Source of the DNA: Pararhodobacter aggregans
GTDB lineage: Bacteria > Pseudomonadota > Alphaproteobacteria > Rhodobacterales > Rhodobacteraceae
Assembly (NCBI RefSeq): GCF_003075525.1
Contig: NZ_QDDR01000007.1
Location: 1 to 64,000, forward strand
Direction: 5' to 3'
DNA: 64,000 nt
Position numbers and translations under genes: made by a program. Positions 53,004 to 61,242 of this stretch are shown here, one piece after another (position 1 is the first letter of the stretch; the number at the start of each line of letters is the position of its first letter). The notes under the pieces were generated by a model, which saw nothing but the letters and a program-made list of their open reading frames with translations, did not search any database and was not told the origin of the DNA.

Positions 53004-53026
53004 GTAGGGTGGGATTTCATCCCACC
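53004..53026 (+). repeat. GTAG-tipped palindromic repeat (cluster member 5)
   Basis: GTAGGGTGGGAT TT CATCCCACC: a perfect GGTGGGAT/ATCCCACC hairpin ending eight bases before the monooxygenase stop codon (53034). Confidence 0.75.
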
Positions 53027-53033
53027 TTGCGCC

Positions 53034-54926
53034 TCACACCAGGAACCCGCCGAAGAACGCGGTCAGCTCCTCCCGCGCCGAGAGCGGCAAGACCTGCGCC
53101 ACGTATTGATCGGGCCGCACCACCACCAGACAGCCCCGCGCCTTGTCGATGCCCCGCGCGTCATAGATATTGACGCCCCGCTTGTGGTCGACGCAGAACA
53201 CCTTCTCGTAATCCCTGAGCCCCAGCGCCCCGCCCTGCGGCCTGAGCAGCGCGGGCATTGCCCCGTAGTCCAGCTCGCGGAACCCCGGCTGGAACACCGC
53301 CCGGACGTCGATCACCGCATCGATATCGTCACCCTCCCGCCGGTGGCGCAGCACGGGCGAGGCCGGATCCTGCTCCAGCCAGTCGCAGAGCGAGGCGACC
53401 GGCCCGCCCGGCTGCCCGACATCCCCCTCGGGCGCGAAGACGAAGAGCCGCCAGCGCGCGTCCGCCTCGATGCAATGGCCCAGCTCCATGGGCTTGGCAT
53501 CCGCCAGCCGGATCACCGGCGCCGAGTGGAACCGCTTGCCCAGATCGAAGCCCGGCGCCAGCGCCTGATGCGCCGCGCCGCCGGTCAGGGCCGAGGGCGC
53601 GTATTGAATGGTCAAGCCGCAGGTGAAAGGCAGGTTGTGGACGAAGGCCTGCGCCACCACCGGCAATTCGCCCGCCTTGTCATCATGCGTCTTCGCCCCG
53701 ACGATCCGCGCCCATTCATGGTCGAAATCCACCAGCCCCTTGGCCGCCGCCCGCCGCTCCTCGGTATAGGAATGCAGGAGCGAGGGCGCCGCCCGCCCGG
53801 TCAGCACATGGCGCAGCTTCCAGCCCATGTTGAACGTGTCGCCCATCGACACGTTCATCCCCTGCCCGGCCTTGGGGCTGTGCGTGTGGCAGGCGTCGCC
53901 GGCCAGCATCACCCGGGGCGCACGCGTCGCGACCTCACCCTGCGGCACGTCGTCGAACTTGTCGGTCAGCCGGTGGCCCACCTCATAGATCGACCACCAG
54001 ACGACCTCTTTCACGTCCAGCCGATAGGGCGCGAAGATGCGCTGCGCCTTGGCGATGATATGGCTGTCGTCCATCCCCCGGTCGGCGGCGCGCTCATCCT
54101 CGCCCAGCCGGTCGAGTTCCACGTAAAGCCGCACCAGATGCCCGCCCTCGCGCGGCAGGACCATCAGCGTGCCCTCGGCCTCCGAGCGCACGAAGGCCTT
54201 CATCCGCCAATCGGGGAAATCGGTGACCGCCAGCAGGTCGATGACCCCCCAGGCATGATGCGCCGCGTCCCCGTGCAGCGCCCCGCCGATCGCCCGGCGG
54301 ACCGAGGAGCGCGCCCCGTCACAGCCCACCACATATTTGGCGCGCACCACCTCCGTCTCGCCCTCGCGGCCGGGCGCGGTGTGTTCCAGCGTCACCGTGA
54401 CCGGGTACTCGCCCTCGGTGCCGACCACCAGATCCGCGACCCTCAGCCCGTAATCCGGCACCAGCCGGGTCGGCGAGTTCTTCATGATATCCAGATACAT
54501 GTCGTGGATCCGCGCCTGATTGATCAGGACATGCGGCATTTCGGACATGCCATCCGGCACGTCCTGCACCCGCGCCACCCGCTGGATCCCCGCGCCGCCC
54601 GGCGTCCAGAAGGTCGTCTCGTTGATCCAGACCGCTTCCCGGCTGATCTTCTCGGCAAAGCCGAAAGCGCCGAACATCTCCATCGAGCGGACCGAGATCC
54701 CGTCCGCCTGCCCCTTCTCGATCGGCCCCGGCTTCGGCTCGACGATCATCGTGTGGATGCCGGGCTCCAGCGCCAGTTGCGCCGCCAGACACAGGCCAGC
54801 CGGACCGCAACCGGCGATCAGCACATCCACCGCGCGCGGCAGACCGGCGCTGCGGTCATGCACCCGCGGCCCCGGGGCCAGAATGTCGGGATCGCCGGCG
54901 CGGAATCCGTTGCGGTGGTACTGCAT
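53034..54926 (-). CDS. FAD-dependent aromatic hydroxylase (3-hydroxybenzoate 4-monooxygenase-like)
   Basis: 630 aa. FAD motifs: VDVLIAGCGPAGLCLAAQLA (GxGxxG, residues ~32-55), CDGARSSVRRAIGG (DG motif) and VMLAGDACHTHSPKAGQGMN (GD motif), plus a C-terminal thioredoxin-like domain (FCVDHKRGVNIYDARG, VVVRPDQYVAQVLPL) as in phenol 2-monooxygenase and MobA. GGGAGAG precedes the ATG at 54926. A MarR regulator is divergent, as with mobA-mobR of 3-hydroxybenzoate degradation. Phenolic ring hydroxylation is likely; exact substrate inferred. Confidence 0.9.
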   Translation of the reverse strand: MQYHRNGFRAGDPDILAPGPRVHDRSAGLPRAVDVLIAGCGPAGLCLAAQLALEPGIHTMIVEPKPGPIEKGQADGISVRSMEMFGAFGFAEKISREAVWINETTFWTPGGAGIQRVARVQDVPDGMSEMPHVLINQARIHDMYLDIMKNSPTRLVPDYGLRVADLVVGTEGEYPVTVTLEHTAPGREGETEVVRAKYVVGCDGARSSVRRAIGGALHGDAAHHAWGVIDLLAVTDFPDWRMKAFVRSEAEGTLMVLPREGGHLVRLYVELDRLGEDERAADRGMDDSHIIAKAQRIFAPYRLDVKEVVWWSIYEVGHRLTDKFDDVPQGEVATRAPRVMLAGDACHTHSPKAGQGMNVSMGDTFNMGWKLRHVLTGRAAPSLLHSYTEERRAAAKGLVDFDHEWARIVGAKTHDDKAGELPVVAQAFVHNLPFTCGLTIQYAPSALTGGAAHQALAPGFDLGKRFHSAPVIRLADAKPMELGHCIEADARWRLFVFAPEGDVGQPGGPVASLCDWLEQDPASPVLRHRREGDDIDAVIDVRAVFQPGFRELDYGAMPALLRPQGGALGLRDYEKVFCVDHKRGVNIYDARGIDKARGCLVVVRPDQYVAQVLPLSAREELTAFFGGFLV

Positions 54927-54971
54927 GTCTCTCTCCCTCGGCGCCCGAACGGCGATGAAGGAATTAATAGC

Positions 54972-55009
54972 TATACATATCATTTCCGGCAAGGAAAAAG
55001 ATATGTGTA
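54972..55009. promoter_or_regulatory. Candidate MarR operator in an AT-rich divergent promoter
   Basis: TATACATATC (54972-54981) and GATATGTGTA (55000-55009) are complementary at nine of ten positions, 18 bases apart, in a distinctly AT-rich tract (54955-55020). They lie between the hydroxylase and marR starts, where both promoters must be. Confidence 0.6.
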
Positions 55010-55067
55010 CATTCTATTTGCCGCAAACTACTGTTCGGACAGGCAAACCGGGAGGAAAGCACGCGGG

Positions 55068-55505
55068 ATGGAAGCCTATGCCATGGCCGGGCACCTGATC
55101 CGGCGCCTGCATCAGCAATCGACTCAGGTCTTCGGCCAGCACGCGCGCGAGGCGGGTTTCGACGTGACCTCGGTGCAATTCGCGGCGATGGACGCCATCC
55201 GCAGCCATCCCGGCATCGACCAGGCGGGGGTCGCGGCGCTCATTGCCTATGACCGGGCGACGATCGGCGGGGTGATCGACCGGCTGATCGGCAAGGGCTG
55301 GGTGGCCCGCAGCATCAGCGCCCGCGACCGCCGCGCCCGCGAGGTCCGCCTGACCCCCGGGGGCGAGGCGGTCTTCGCCGCCCTCCTGCCTTTGGTCCGC
55401 GCCCTTCAGGACGAGATCCTCGGCCCCCTCTCGCCCGGGGAACGCGCCGCCTTCCTGTCCCTCGCCCGCAAGGCCCTCGCCGTCGATCCCGTGCAGGACG
55501 CCTGA
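55068..55505 (+). CDS. MarR family regulator (MobR-like)
   Basis: 145 aa winged-helix protein: VTSVQFAAMDAIRSHPGIDQ, AGVAALIAYDRATIGGVIDR (recognition helix) and RSISARDRRAREVRLTPGGE (wing). Divergent from the aromatic hydroxylase; expected to repress it until a hydroxybenzoate-like ligand binds. ATG 55068 follows GGGAGGAAAG; 55083 is an alternative. Confidence 0.92.
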   Translation: MEAYAMAGHLIRRLHQQSTQVFGQHAREAGFDVTSVQFAAMDAIRSHPGIDQAGVAALIAYDRATIGGVIDRLIGKGWVARSISARDRRAREVRLTPGGEAVFAALLPLVRALQDEILGPLSPGERAAFLSLARKALAVDPVQDA

Positions 55506-55570
55506 CCGCTCACCGGCCGCGCCCGCACCGTGCCGCAAAGACGCCCCGCCCTCAGGCCCGGCGCCCGCCC

Positions 55571-55592
55571 CTTCATTCTGCCAAAAATACGC
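55571..55592 (-). repeat. TATTT...GCAGAATGAA repeat (copy near osmC)
   Basis: On the minus strand GCGTATTTTTGGCAGAATGA plus AG. It lies between the convergent marR and osmC genes, 16 bases before a GTAG-tipped palindrome. Confidence 0.6.
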
Positions 55593-55607
55593 TCTTCTCC
55601 GCCGCCC

Positions 55608-55631
55608 GTAGGGTGCGTGCTCGCACGCACC
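55608..55631 (+). repeat. GTAG-tipped palindromic repeat (REP-like)
   Basis: Same sequence as 52968-52991: GTAGG plus TGCGTGC/GCACGCA arms. Ends five bases before the osmC stop codon. Confidence 0.75.
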
Positions 55632-55636
55632 GCCCC

Positions 55637-56107
55637 CTACCCCTCGATGACGAATTCCGCCTCGATCTCGACCGGGAAGGCCACCGAGCGGGCGATGAAA
55701 CAGACCTCGTGGATGCGGTGATGGATCGCCTCGGCCTCGGCCAGATCCGCCCCCGGCTGCACCACGATCCGCGGCCGCAGCACCGCCCTGACGAAGCGCC
55801 CGGCGCCGCCGTGCCCGACCTCGCCGATCCCCTCGGGGCTGTCCTCATAGGCCGTCACCACGATCCCCGCCTCCGAGGCCAGATGCAGATACCACAGCAT
55901 GTGACACCCGGCCAAAGCGCTGAGCAGCAAATCCTCGGGGTTCATCAACCCCTTGTTGCCGCCCAGCAAGGGATCGTTGGAACAGGGGATCACCGGCTTG
56001 CCCGGCACCGCCACTTCCCAGTCGCGGGCATAGGCGCGGTAATGCGCCGTGCCCTCGCCGGTGTTGCCGGTCCAGCGGATTGCGCTGGTGTAGCTGTGGT
56101 CACCCAT
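55637..56107 (-). CDS. OsmC family protein
   Basis: 156 aa. The peroxidatic Cys is in LSALAGCHMLWYLHLASEAG and the second conserved Cys in HEVCFIARSVAFPVEIEAEF, both typical of OsmC/Ohr-type thiol peroxidases. NPEDLLLSALAGC is the family motif. Reduces organic hydroperoxides or related compounds. It is followed by the lysE gene after nine bases on the same strand (transcribed after lysE). Confidence 0.92.
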   Translation of the reverse strand: MGDHSYTSAIRWTGNTGEGTAHYRAYARDWEVAVPGKPVIPCSNDPLLGGNKGLMNPEDLLLSALAGCHMLWYLHLASEAGIVVTAYEDSPEGIGEVGHGGAGRFVRAVLRPRIVVQPGADLAEAEAIHHRIHEVCFIARSVAFPVEIEAEFVIEG

Positions 56108-56116
56108 TCCGTCCTC

Positions 56117-56725
56117 CTACAGAGCCTGCACCAGCAGGCTCGCCGCAATCATCCACATCACCGCCCCGATCAGCGCCTCGACCGCCACCCAGGCGCCCGG
56201 CCGCGCCAGCACCGGCGCCAGCAGCCGCGCGCCATAGCCCAGCGCGGCGAAGAAACTGACCGAGGCCAGCACGGCCCCCGCCCCGAACCAACCCTCGAAC
56301 GGCGCGTAGTGCGAGGACAGCGCCCCCAGCAGCGCCAGCGTATCGAGGTAGACATGCGGGTTCAGCCAGGTCAGTGCCAGACAGGTCAGCACCACCCGCC
56401 TGAGCGGCACCGCCCCGCCCCCGGCGACCGACAGCCCCTCGCCCCCGCGCAGCGCGGCGCGAAACCGCAGCGCGCCGTAGACCATGAGGAACACCACCCC
56501 GCCCCACAGCATCACCGGTTCCAGCCAGGGCAACCGCTCGGCCATGCTGTTGAACCCCGCCACCCCGGCGACGATCAGCAGCGCGTCGGACAGCGCGCAC
56601 AGCGCCACCACCACGCCGACATGCTCGCGCCTGAGGCCCTGCCGCAGCACGAAGGCATTCTGCGCACCGATGGCCGCGATCAGGGACAGGCCGGTCAGGA
56701 ACCCGGCGACGAAGGGCGTCATCAT
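56117..56725 (-). CDS. LysE/ArgO family amino-acid exporter
   Basis: About 202 aa with six hydrophobic helices. FVAGFLTGLSLIAAIGAQNA then FVLRQGLRREH is the LysE signature, and TCLALTWLNPHVYLDTLALL includes the conserved NPHVYLDT motif of ArgO. Exports basic amino acids. Start uncertain between ATG 56725 and GTG 56740. Confidence 0.93.
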   Translation of the reverse strand: MMTPFVAGFLTGLSLIAAIGAQNAFVLRQGLRREHVGVVVALCALSDALLIVAGVAGFNSMAERLPWLEPVMLWGGVVFLMVYGALRFRAALRGGEGLSVAGGGAVPLRRVVLTCLALTWLNPHVYLDTLALLGALSSHYAPFEGWFGAGAVLASVSFFAALGYGARLLAPVLARPGAWVAVEALIGAVMWMIAASLLVQAL

Positions 56726-56751
56726 GCCGCTTTTGGACACCGGCCACGCGG

Positions 56752-56800
56752 CAAAGTAAAGCCGCCGGATCCGGGCTCGGACACCCGGGATCCGGCGGCG
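56752..56800 (-). terminator. Rho-independent terminator of the small secreted protein gene
   Basis: GCCGCCGGATCCGGG and CCCGGGATCCGGCGGC pair over 15 bp with one bulge; on the minus strand TTTACTTTG follows. It lies 17 bases after the stop codon at 56817 and just before lysE. Confidence 0.85.
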
Positions 56801-56816
56801 CGAGACTTCCCTGCGA

Positions 56817-57128
56817 TCAGCGCGTCACGCGCATGGTCCGCGCCCCGGCCAGCAGGCGCTCGAAGGTGCGCGGCGGCACGACGGGACCATTGCGCAGATA
56901 GGCGCGCGCGGGGGTCGAGGCCGTCTGGTTGCCGAATTCCTCGTCGCAATCGTCCAGCCCCGAGGAACTGCCGCATTGATCGGCATGGTCGGGGAAGGTC
57001 TCGTTGCACCAGTTGATGACGGCGGTATAGCATTGTTCCAGCGTGGTAATCGGCGCGGCATGGGCAGCGCTGACACCGGTGGAAATGCCGAGGGTGAGGG
57101 TGGTGGCGATGGCAATGTAACGAATCAT
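56817..57128 (-). CDS. Small secreted cysteine-containing protein, 103 aa
   Basis: A signal peptide (MIRYIAIATTLTLGISTGVSAAHA) precedes a mature part of ~79 residues with four cysteines (LEQCYTAVINWCNETF, HADQCGSS, DDCDEEFG), enough for two disulfides. The C-terminal half is basic (RTFERLLAGARTMRVTR). No family recognised. AAGGAT lies upstream of the ATG and a strong terminator downstream, so it is monocistronic. Confidence 0.78.
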   Translation of the reverse strand: MIRYIAIATTLTLGISTGVSAAHAAPITTLEQCYTAVINWCNETFPDHADQCGSSSGLDDCDEEFGNQTASTPARAYLRNGPVVPPRTFERLLAGARTMRVTR

Positions 57129-57260
57129 GCAAAGTATCCTTGGTTTGAAATGAAACCCACAACGTGGGTGCTCTTGGGTCGCCCCGGCCCGCTGCATGGT
57201 TCAATCGCCCGTCAACTTCCGCCCGGCCCCGGCAGATCCCCGCCCCCCCCCTGCCTGTGC

Positions 57261-58112
57261 CTAGGACGGCCCGGAAACCCGGCGTGGCGGGCGGGTGTCC
57301 GACATCAGCGCGGTCAGTTCCCGGCCCGACATGGCCTCGTCGGCATAGCCGAACGTGCCCGCGCCCAGCACCTCTTCGGCGGCGCGGCGCAACCCGCCAA
57401 AGGCCGCCCGGGCAAAGGAGCCGCCAACGCTGATCCGCCGCACCCCGGCCCCGGCCAGTTCCGCCACCGAATAGCGCGGGCCGGAGAGGCCCATCACCAC
57501 ATTGACCGGCCTGTCCACCTCGGCGCAGACCGTCCTGATCGCCGCCAGATCCGGCAGGCCCGGGGCATAGAGCACATCCGCCCCGGCCTCGGAAAAGGCC
57601 TGCAACCGGGCGATGGTGTCGCCCAGATCCGCCCGGCCCCAGAGGAAATTCTCGGCCCGCGCGGTCAGCAGGAAGGGCAGGCCCCGCGCCGCTTCGGCCG
57701 CCGCCTGCACCCGCGCCACGGCGAGGCCGAGGTCGAAGATCGGCACCTCGGGATCGCCCGTCGCATCCTCGATCGAGCCGCCGACCAGCCCGATGCCTGC
57801 CGCCAGCCGGATCGTCTCGGCGCAGGTGTCGGGCGCGGGGCCGAAGCCGTCCTCCAGATCGGCGCTGACCGGCAAGTCGCAGGAATCGACGATCTGCCGG
57901 GCGTTTTCCAGCAATTCGTCGCGGCTGAGCCCGGCGAAGGAATCGCGCCGCCCGACCGAAAAGGCGTAACCCGCGCTGGTCGTCGCCAGCGCCTCGAACC
58001 CCAGATGGGCCAGCACCCGGGCCGATCCCGCATCCCAGGGATTGCCCAGGACGAAGGCGCCCTCGCGCGCGTGCAGCGCCTTGAACGTCTCGAATTTCGC
58101 GCGTTGGTCCAT
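57261..58112 (-). CDS. Isocitrate lyase / PEP mutase family enzyme
   Basis: 283 aa TIM-barrel enzyme. FVLGNPWDAGSARVLAHLGF, LPVSADLEDGFGPAPDTCAE (Mg-binding Asp/Glu), GGSIEDATGDPEVP and FLLTARAENFLWG are typical of the PEP-mutase/isocitrate lyase superfamily, close to 2-methylisocitrate lyase and oxaloacetate hydrolase-like proteins. A lyase acting on a C-C or C-P bond is likely; the KKCGH loop of true isocitrate lyase is absent. Confidence 0.9.
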   Translation of the reverse strand: MDQRAKFETFKALHAREGAFVLGNPWDAGSARVLAHLGFEALATTSAGYAFSVGRRDSFAGLSRDELLENARQIVDSCDLPVSADLEDGFGPAPDTCAETIRLAAGIGLVGGSIEDATGDPEVPIFDLGLAVARVQAAAEAARGLPFLLTARAENFLWGRADLGDTIARLQAFSEAGADVLYAPGLPDLAAIRTVCAEVDRPVNVVMGLSGPRYSVAELAGAGVRRISVGGSFARAAFGGLRRAAEEVLGAGTFGYADEAMSGRELTALMSDTRPPRRVSGPS

Positions 58113-58170
58113 GGTTCCCTCCCGTTGATCGGGCCAGCCTAGACCGAACGGAACATAAAGGGAACATGTC

Positions 58171-58194
58171 GTAGGATGGGCGATTCGCCCATCC
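58171..58194 (+). repeat. GTAG-tipped palindromic repeat (REP-like)
   Basis: GTAGGATGGGCG A TT CGCCCATCC. Immediately adjoins the stop codon (58195) of the amine-oxidase-like gene; nearly identical to 33811-33836 and the inverse of 62722-62745. Confidence 0.75.
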
Positions 58195-59454
58195 TCAGCG
58201 CCGCTCGCGCCACCAATCCTGAACCTGCAGCGCCCAATAGGTGCCCTGCGCCGCCATCAGCCCGGCGGCCCCCCCGGCCCAGTCCAGCCCGAAGGGCGCG
58301 AACAGCGCCAGCCGGTCGCTTTGCCCCAGCATCGCCTCGGCCAGCACCGTGCCGCCGATCGCCGTGGTGTTCAGCCCGTGCCCGCCGAAACCGTAGCAAT
58401 GCCAGAGCCCGGGTCCCAGCCGCCCGACCATCGGCATCCGGTGGCGGGCATAGGACATGAGGCCGGACCACGCGACCTCGGTCTTCAGCCCCGCCAGCTG
58501 CGGATAGGCGCCGGTCATCTCGGCCCTCAGTTGCCGGACGATCCCCGGCACATCCGCCGCCCGCGTGGTGATCCGCCCGCCCCACAAGAGCCGTGCGCCA
58601 CCCTCCACCAGCCGGTAATAATCCCCCGCCCGCCGGTCGTCGCCGATGCCCATCGGCGTGCGGATGGCGCTGGCCAGCAGCGCAGGCGCCGGTTCCGAGG
58701 CCATGACATAGGTGGCAATCGGCAGCATCGCCCGCCGCAGCGCCGGGACCAGCCCCCCGCTATAGCCGCCGGTGGCGATCACCACCGCGCGCGCCTCGAT
58801 CCGGCCTTCGGCGGTGGTCAGGTGCTTCACCGGGCCGCCGAGGTCGCAGCCGGTCACACGGCTCGCCTCATGGATCACGCCGCCCGCGCGTTCGACCTCG
58901 GCGGCAAGGCCCCGCAGCACGTTCAGCGGATGGAGGTGAAAGGCCAGCCGCTCCTCCAGCCCGTGGCGGTAGCGGCTTGAAACCAGACGCTTTTCGATGG
59001 CGGCGCGGTCCAGATAGGCCAGATCCGGCCCGGCCTGCGCCGCCAGATCCGCGCCCCGGTCGAATCGGCGCAGCCGCAGCAGCCCGTCGACCTTGGCCGC
59101 GCCCGGGACCTGCCCGCCCGCGACCAGCGCGCGCATGATCTCCACCCCCTCGGCCGAGAGGTCCTGCAGCGCCGCCGCATGGGCCGCTCCGACCCGGCGG
59201 CGGATCGAGGCATCGCCCGCCGCGAAGCCGTCGCTGACAAAGCCGCCGTTGCGGCCCGAGGCGCCGAAACCGACCGCTTCCGCCTCCAGCACCGCCACCC
59301 GCATCCCACCCCGGGCCAGCGCCCGGGCGGTGAAGAGCCCGGCAAAACCCCCGCCCACCACCGCGCAATCGACGGCGAGCCGCCCTTTCAGCGCCGGACG
59401 CTCGCGACGCTCGGCCAGGGTGCGGAAATAATAGGTATCGGGATAGCGCAGCAC
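58195..59454 (-). CDS. FAD-dependent oxidoreductase, DAO/PuuB-like
   Basis: 419 aa. FAD motif CAVVGGGFAGLFTARALARG (GxGxxG), ATGGYSGGLVPALRR in the middle and LWHCYGFGGHGLNTTAIGGT then VLAEAML at the end. This matches the D-amino-acid oxidase/gamma-glutamylputrescine oxidase group, which oxidises amines or amino acids. Starts at GTG 59454 six bases after GAGGG. A small unknown gene and ccr lie upstream on the same strand. Confidence 0.9.
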   Translation of the reverse strand: MLRYPDTYYFRTLAERRERPALKGRLAVDCAVVGGGFAGLFTARALARGGMRVAVLEAEAVGFGASGRNGGFVSDGFAAGDASIRRRVGAAHAAALQDLSAEGVEIMRALVAGGQVPGAAKVDGLLRLRRFDRGADLAAQAGPDLAYLDRAAIEKRLVSSRYRHGLEERLAFHLHPLNVLRGLAAEVERAGGVIHEASRVTGCDLGGPVKHLTTAEGRIEARAVVIATGGYSGGLVPALRRAMLPIATYVMASEPAPALLASAIRTPMGIGDDRRAGDYYRLVEGGARLLWGGRITTRAADVPGIVRQLRAEMTGAYPQLAGLKTEVAWSGLMSYARHRMPMVGRLGPGLWHCYGFGGHGLNTTAIGGTVLAEAMLGQSDRLALFAPFGLDWAGGAAGLMAAQGTYWALQVQDWWRERR

Positions 59455-59538
59455 GTCAGGCCCTCGGGTCGGTTGCGCCCGCAGGCTATGCCCAGCCCGG
59501 CGCCGCCGCAATCCGCCGCCACCCCGACCGCGCCGCCC

Positions 59539-59745
59539 TCAATGCCGGGGGCCCTGCGCCCCGGCCTCCTCCCGCCGGTTGGCGATTTCGGTCATCGCCA
59601 GCAGCACCGCCTGATCCAGATGCTCGGCCAGCGCCGGCAGCCCGTTCTCGCGGGCATAGAGCCGCAGGACCTCAAGATCCCGAATCATCCGTTCGTGCGT
59701 CACCCCGGCGCTCCTTTCCGCGTCCGGAGCAGGTTGGGCAGACAT
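59539..59745 (-). CDS. Small protein, unknown, 68 aa
   Basis: MSAQPAPDAERSAGVTHERM then a helical part (IRDLEVLRLYARENGLPALA, EHLDQAVLLAMTEIANRREE). Amphipathic helices and high charge suggest a small cytoplasmic helical protein. No family recognised. Lies ~100 bases downstream of ccr on the same strand; an upstream in-frame start (59793) lacks a ribosome site. Confidence 0.65.
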   Translation of the reverse strand: MSAQPAPDAERSAGVTHERMIRDLEVLRLYARENGLPALAEHLDQAVLLAMTEIANRREEAGAQGPRH

Positions 59746-59844
59746 GGTTGAGAAATCGTTGCACCACACCCGTCCCCCCGCGGAAACGGGCAACGGGGCC
59801 GCCCCTTTCAGGGCAGCCCCGTCTCCCGCGCGCGCTGCGAGGGA

Positions 59845-61134
59845 TCAGCGGCGGCTGGCTTCCAGCGTATCCTCGAAGGTCCTGAGCCCCGTGTGCGGCG
59901 CCTGCACCAGCACCGCCATGTTGCCCGGCTTGTGCTGGTTCTTGCGCATCTTCACATGCGCCTGCGGGATCTCGGCCCAGGGAAAGACCTCGGACATGGC
60001 GGGGTCGATCCGGCGCTCGATCATCAGGCGGTTGGCGGCCGAAGCCTGCTTGAGATGCGCGAAATGCGAGCCCTGCAGACGCTTCTGGTGCATCCACATG
60101 TAGCGCACGTCGAAAGTGCAGTTGAAGCCCGAGGTGCCGGCGCAGATCACCACCATGCCGCCCTTCTTGCAGACCAGCGCCGAGACCGGGAAGGTCGATT
60201 CGCCCGGATGCTCGAACACCATGTCGACGCTGACACCCTTGCCGGTGATGTCCCAGATCGCCTTGCCGAACTTGCGCGCTTCCTTCAGCCAGTCGTTGTA
60301 TTCCGGGCTGTTGACCGTCGGCAGCTGGCCCCAGCACTTGAAATCGTTGCGGTTGATGACGCCCTTGGCGCCCAGCGCCATGACGAAGTCGCGCTTCGAT
60401 TCGTCCGAGATGACGCCGACCGCATTGGCCCCCGCCGCGTTGATGAGCTGGATGGCAAAGGACCCCAGCCCGCCCGAGGCGCCCCAGACCAGCACGTTCT
60501 GCCCGGGCTTCAGCTCATGCGGATGATGGCCGAAAAGCATGCGGTAGGCGGTGGCCAGCGTCAGCGTGTAGCAGGCCGATTCCTCCCAGGTCAGATGCTT
60601 CGGCCGCGGCATCAATTGCTGCGCCTGCACCCGGGTGAACTGGGCGAAGGAGCCGTCCGGCGTCTCGTAGCCCCAGATCCGCTGCGAGGGCGAGAACATC
60701 GGATCGCCGCCGTTGCATTCCTCGTCGTTGCCGTCGTCCTGGTTGCAATGGATCACGACCTCGTCGCCGACCTTCCAGGTCTTCACCTTGTCGCCGACCT
60801 TCCAGACGATCCCCGAGGCATCGGAGCCGGCGATGTGATAGGGCTGCTTGTGGCCGTCGAAGGGGCTGATCGGCACGCCGAGACCGGCCCAGACGCCGTT
60901 GTAATTTACGCCCGCCGCCATCACCAGGACCAGCACCTCGTTGCTGTCGATCTCCCAGGTATCGACGACCTCGACCTCGAAGGACTTGTCCGGCTCGCCG
61001 TGACGCTCGCGGCGGATCGCCCAAGCGTACATTTTCGGCGGCACATAGCCCAGGGGCGGCATCTCGCCGATCTCGTAGAGGTCTTTCTCGGGGGCGTCGT
61101 ATTTCACGATTCCGGCGTTCACATCGAGGGCCAT
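59845..61134 (-). CDS. ccr: Crotonyl-CoA carboxylase/reductase
   Basis: 429 aa MDR-superfamily enzyme converting crotonyl-CoA and CO2 with NADPH to ethylmalonyl-CoA, the signature reaction of the ethylmalonyl-CoA pathway for acetyl-CoA assimilation. Marks: the conserved Asn in AAGVNYNGVWAGLG, TWEESACYTLTLATAYRMLF, LVWGASGGLGSFAIQLINAA (NADPH) and FDVRYMWMHQKRLQGSHFAH with the active-site His. AGGAGA precedes the ATG at 61134. The 108-bp upstream gap contains AAATTGTAATTTTA, a likely promoter. A glycerol-3-phosphate acyltransferase-like gene lies upstream on the same strand. Confidence 0.96.
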   Translation of the reverse strand: MALDVNAGIVKYDAPEKDLYEIGEMPPLGYVPPKMYAWAIRRERHGEPDKSFEVEVVDTWEIDSNEVLVLVMAAGVNYNGVWAGLGVPISPFDGHKQPYHIAGSDASGIVWKVGDKVKTWKVGDEVVIHCNQDDGNDEECNGGDPMFSPSQRIWGYETPDGSFAQFTRVQAQQLMPRPKHLTWEESACYTLTLATAYRMLFGHHPHELKPGQNVLVWGASGGLGSFAIQLINAAGANAVGVISDESKRDFVMALGAKGVINRNDFKCWGQLPTVNSPEYNDWLKEARKFGKAIWDITGKGVSVDMVFEHPGESTFPVSALVCKKGGMVVICAGTSGFNCTFDVRYMWMHQKRLQGSHFAHLKQASAANRLMIERRIDPAMSEVFPWAEIPQAHVKMRKNQHKPGNMAVLVQAPHTGLRTFEDTLEASRR

Positions 61135-61242
61135 CTGTCTCTCCTGATCATGCCGCCGCAACGCAGAAAGAATGCGGCAGTTGCAGCATCAATAGAATCG
61201 GCCACGCAACAATGCAATCCCCTGAGTTCTGAAATTGTAATT

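Noticed and set aside
51906-55055. A long open plus-strand frame running through chaC and the monooxygenase gene up to marR
   Set aside because: It is antisense to two clear genes; only its last part, starting at 55068, is a real gene (marR).
57261-58112. Isocitrate lyase of the glyoxylate cycle
   Set aside because: The protein is only 283 aa and lacks the KKCGH loop; it is a PEP-mutase-type relative, and ccr suggests the ethylmalonyl-CoA pathway instead.
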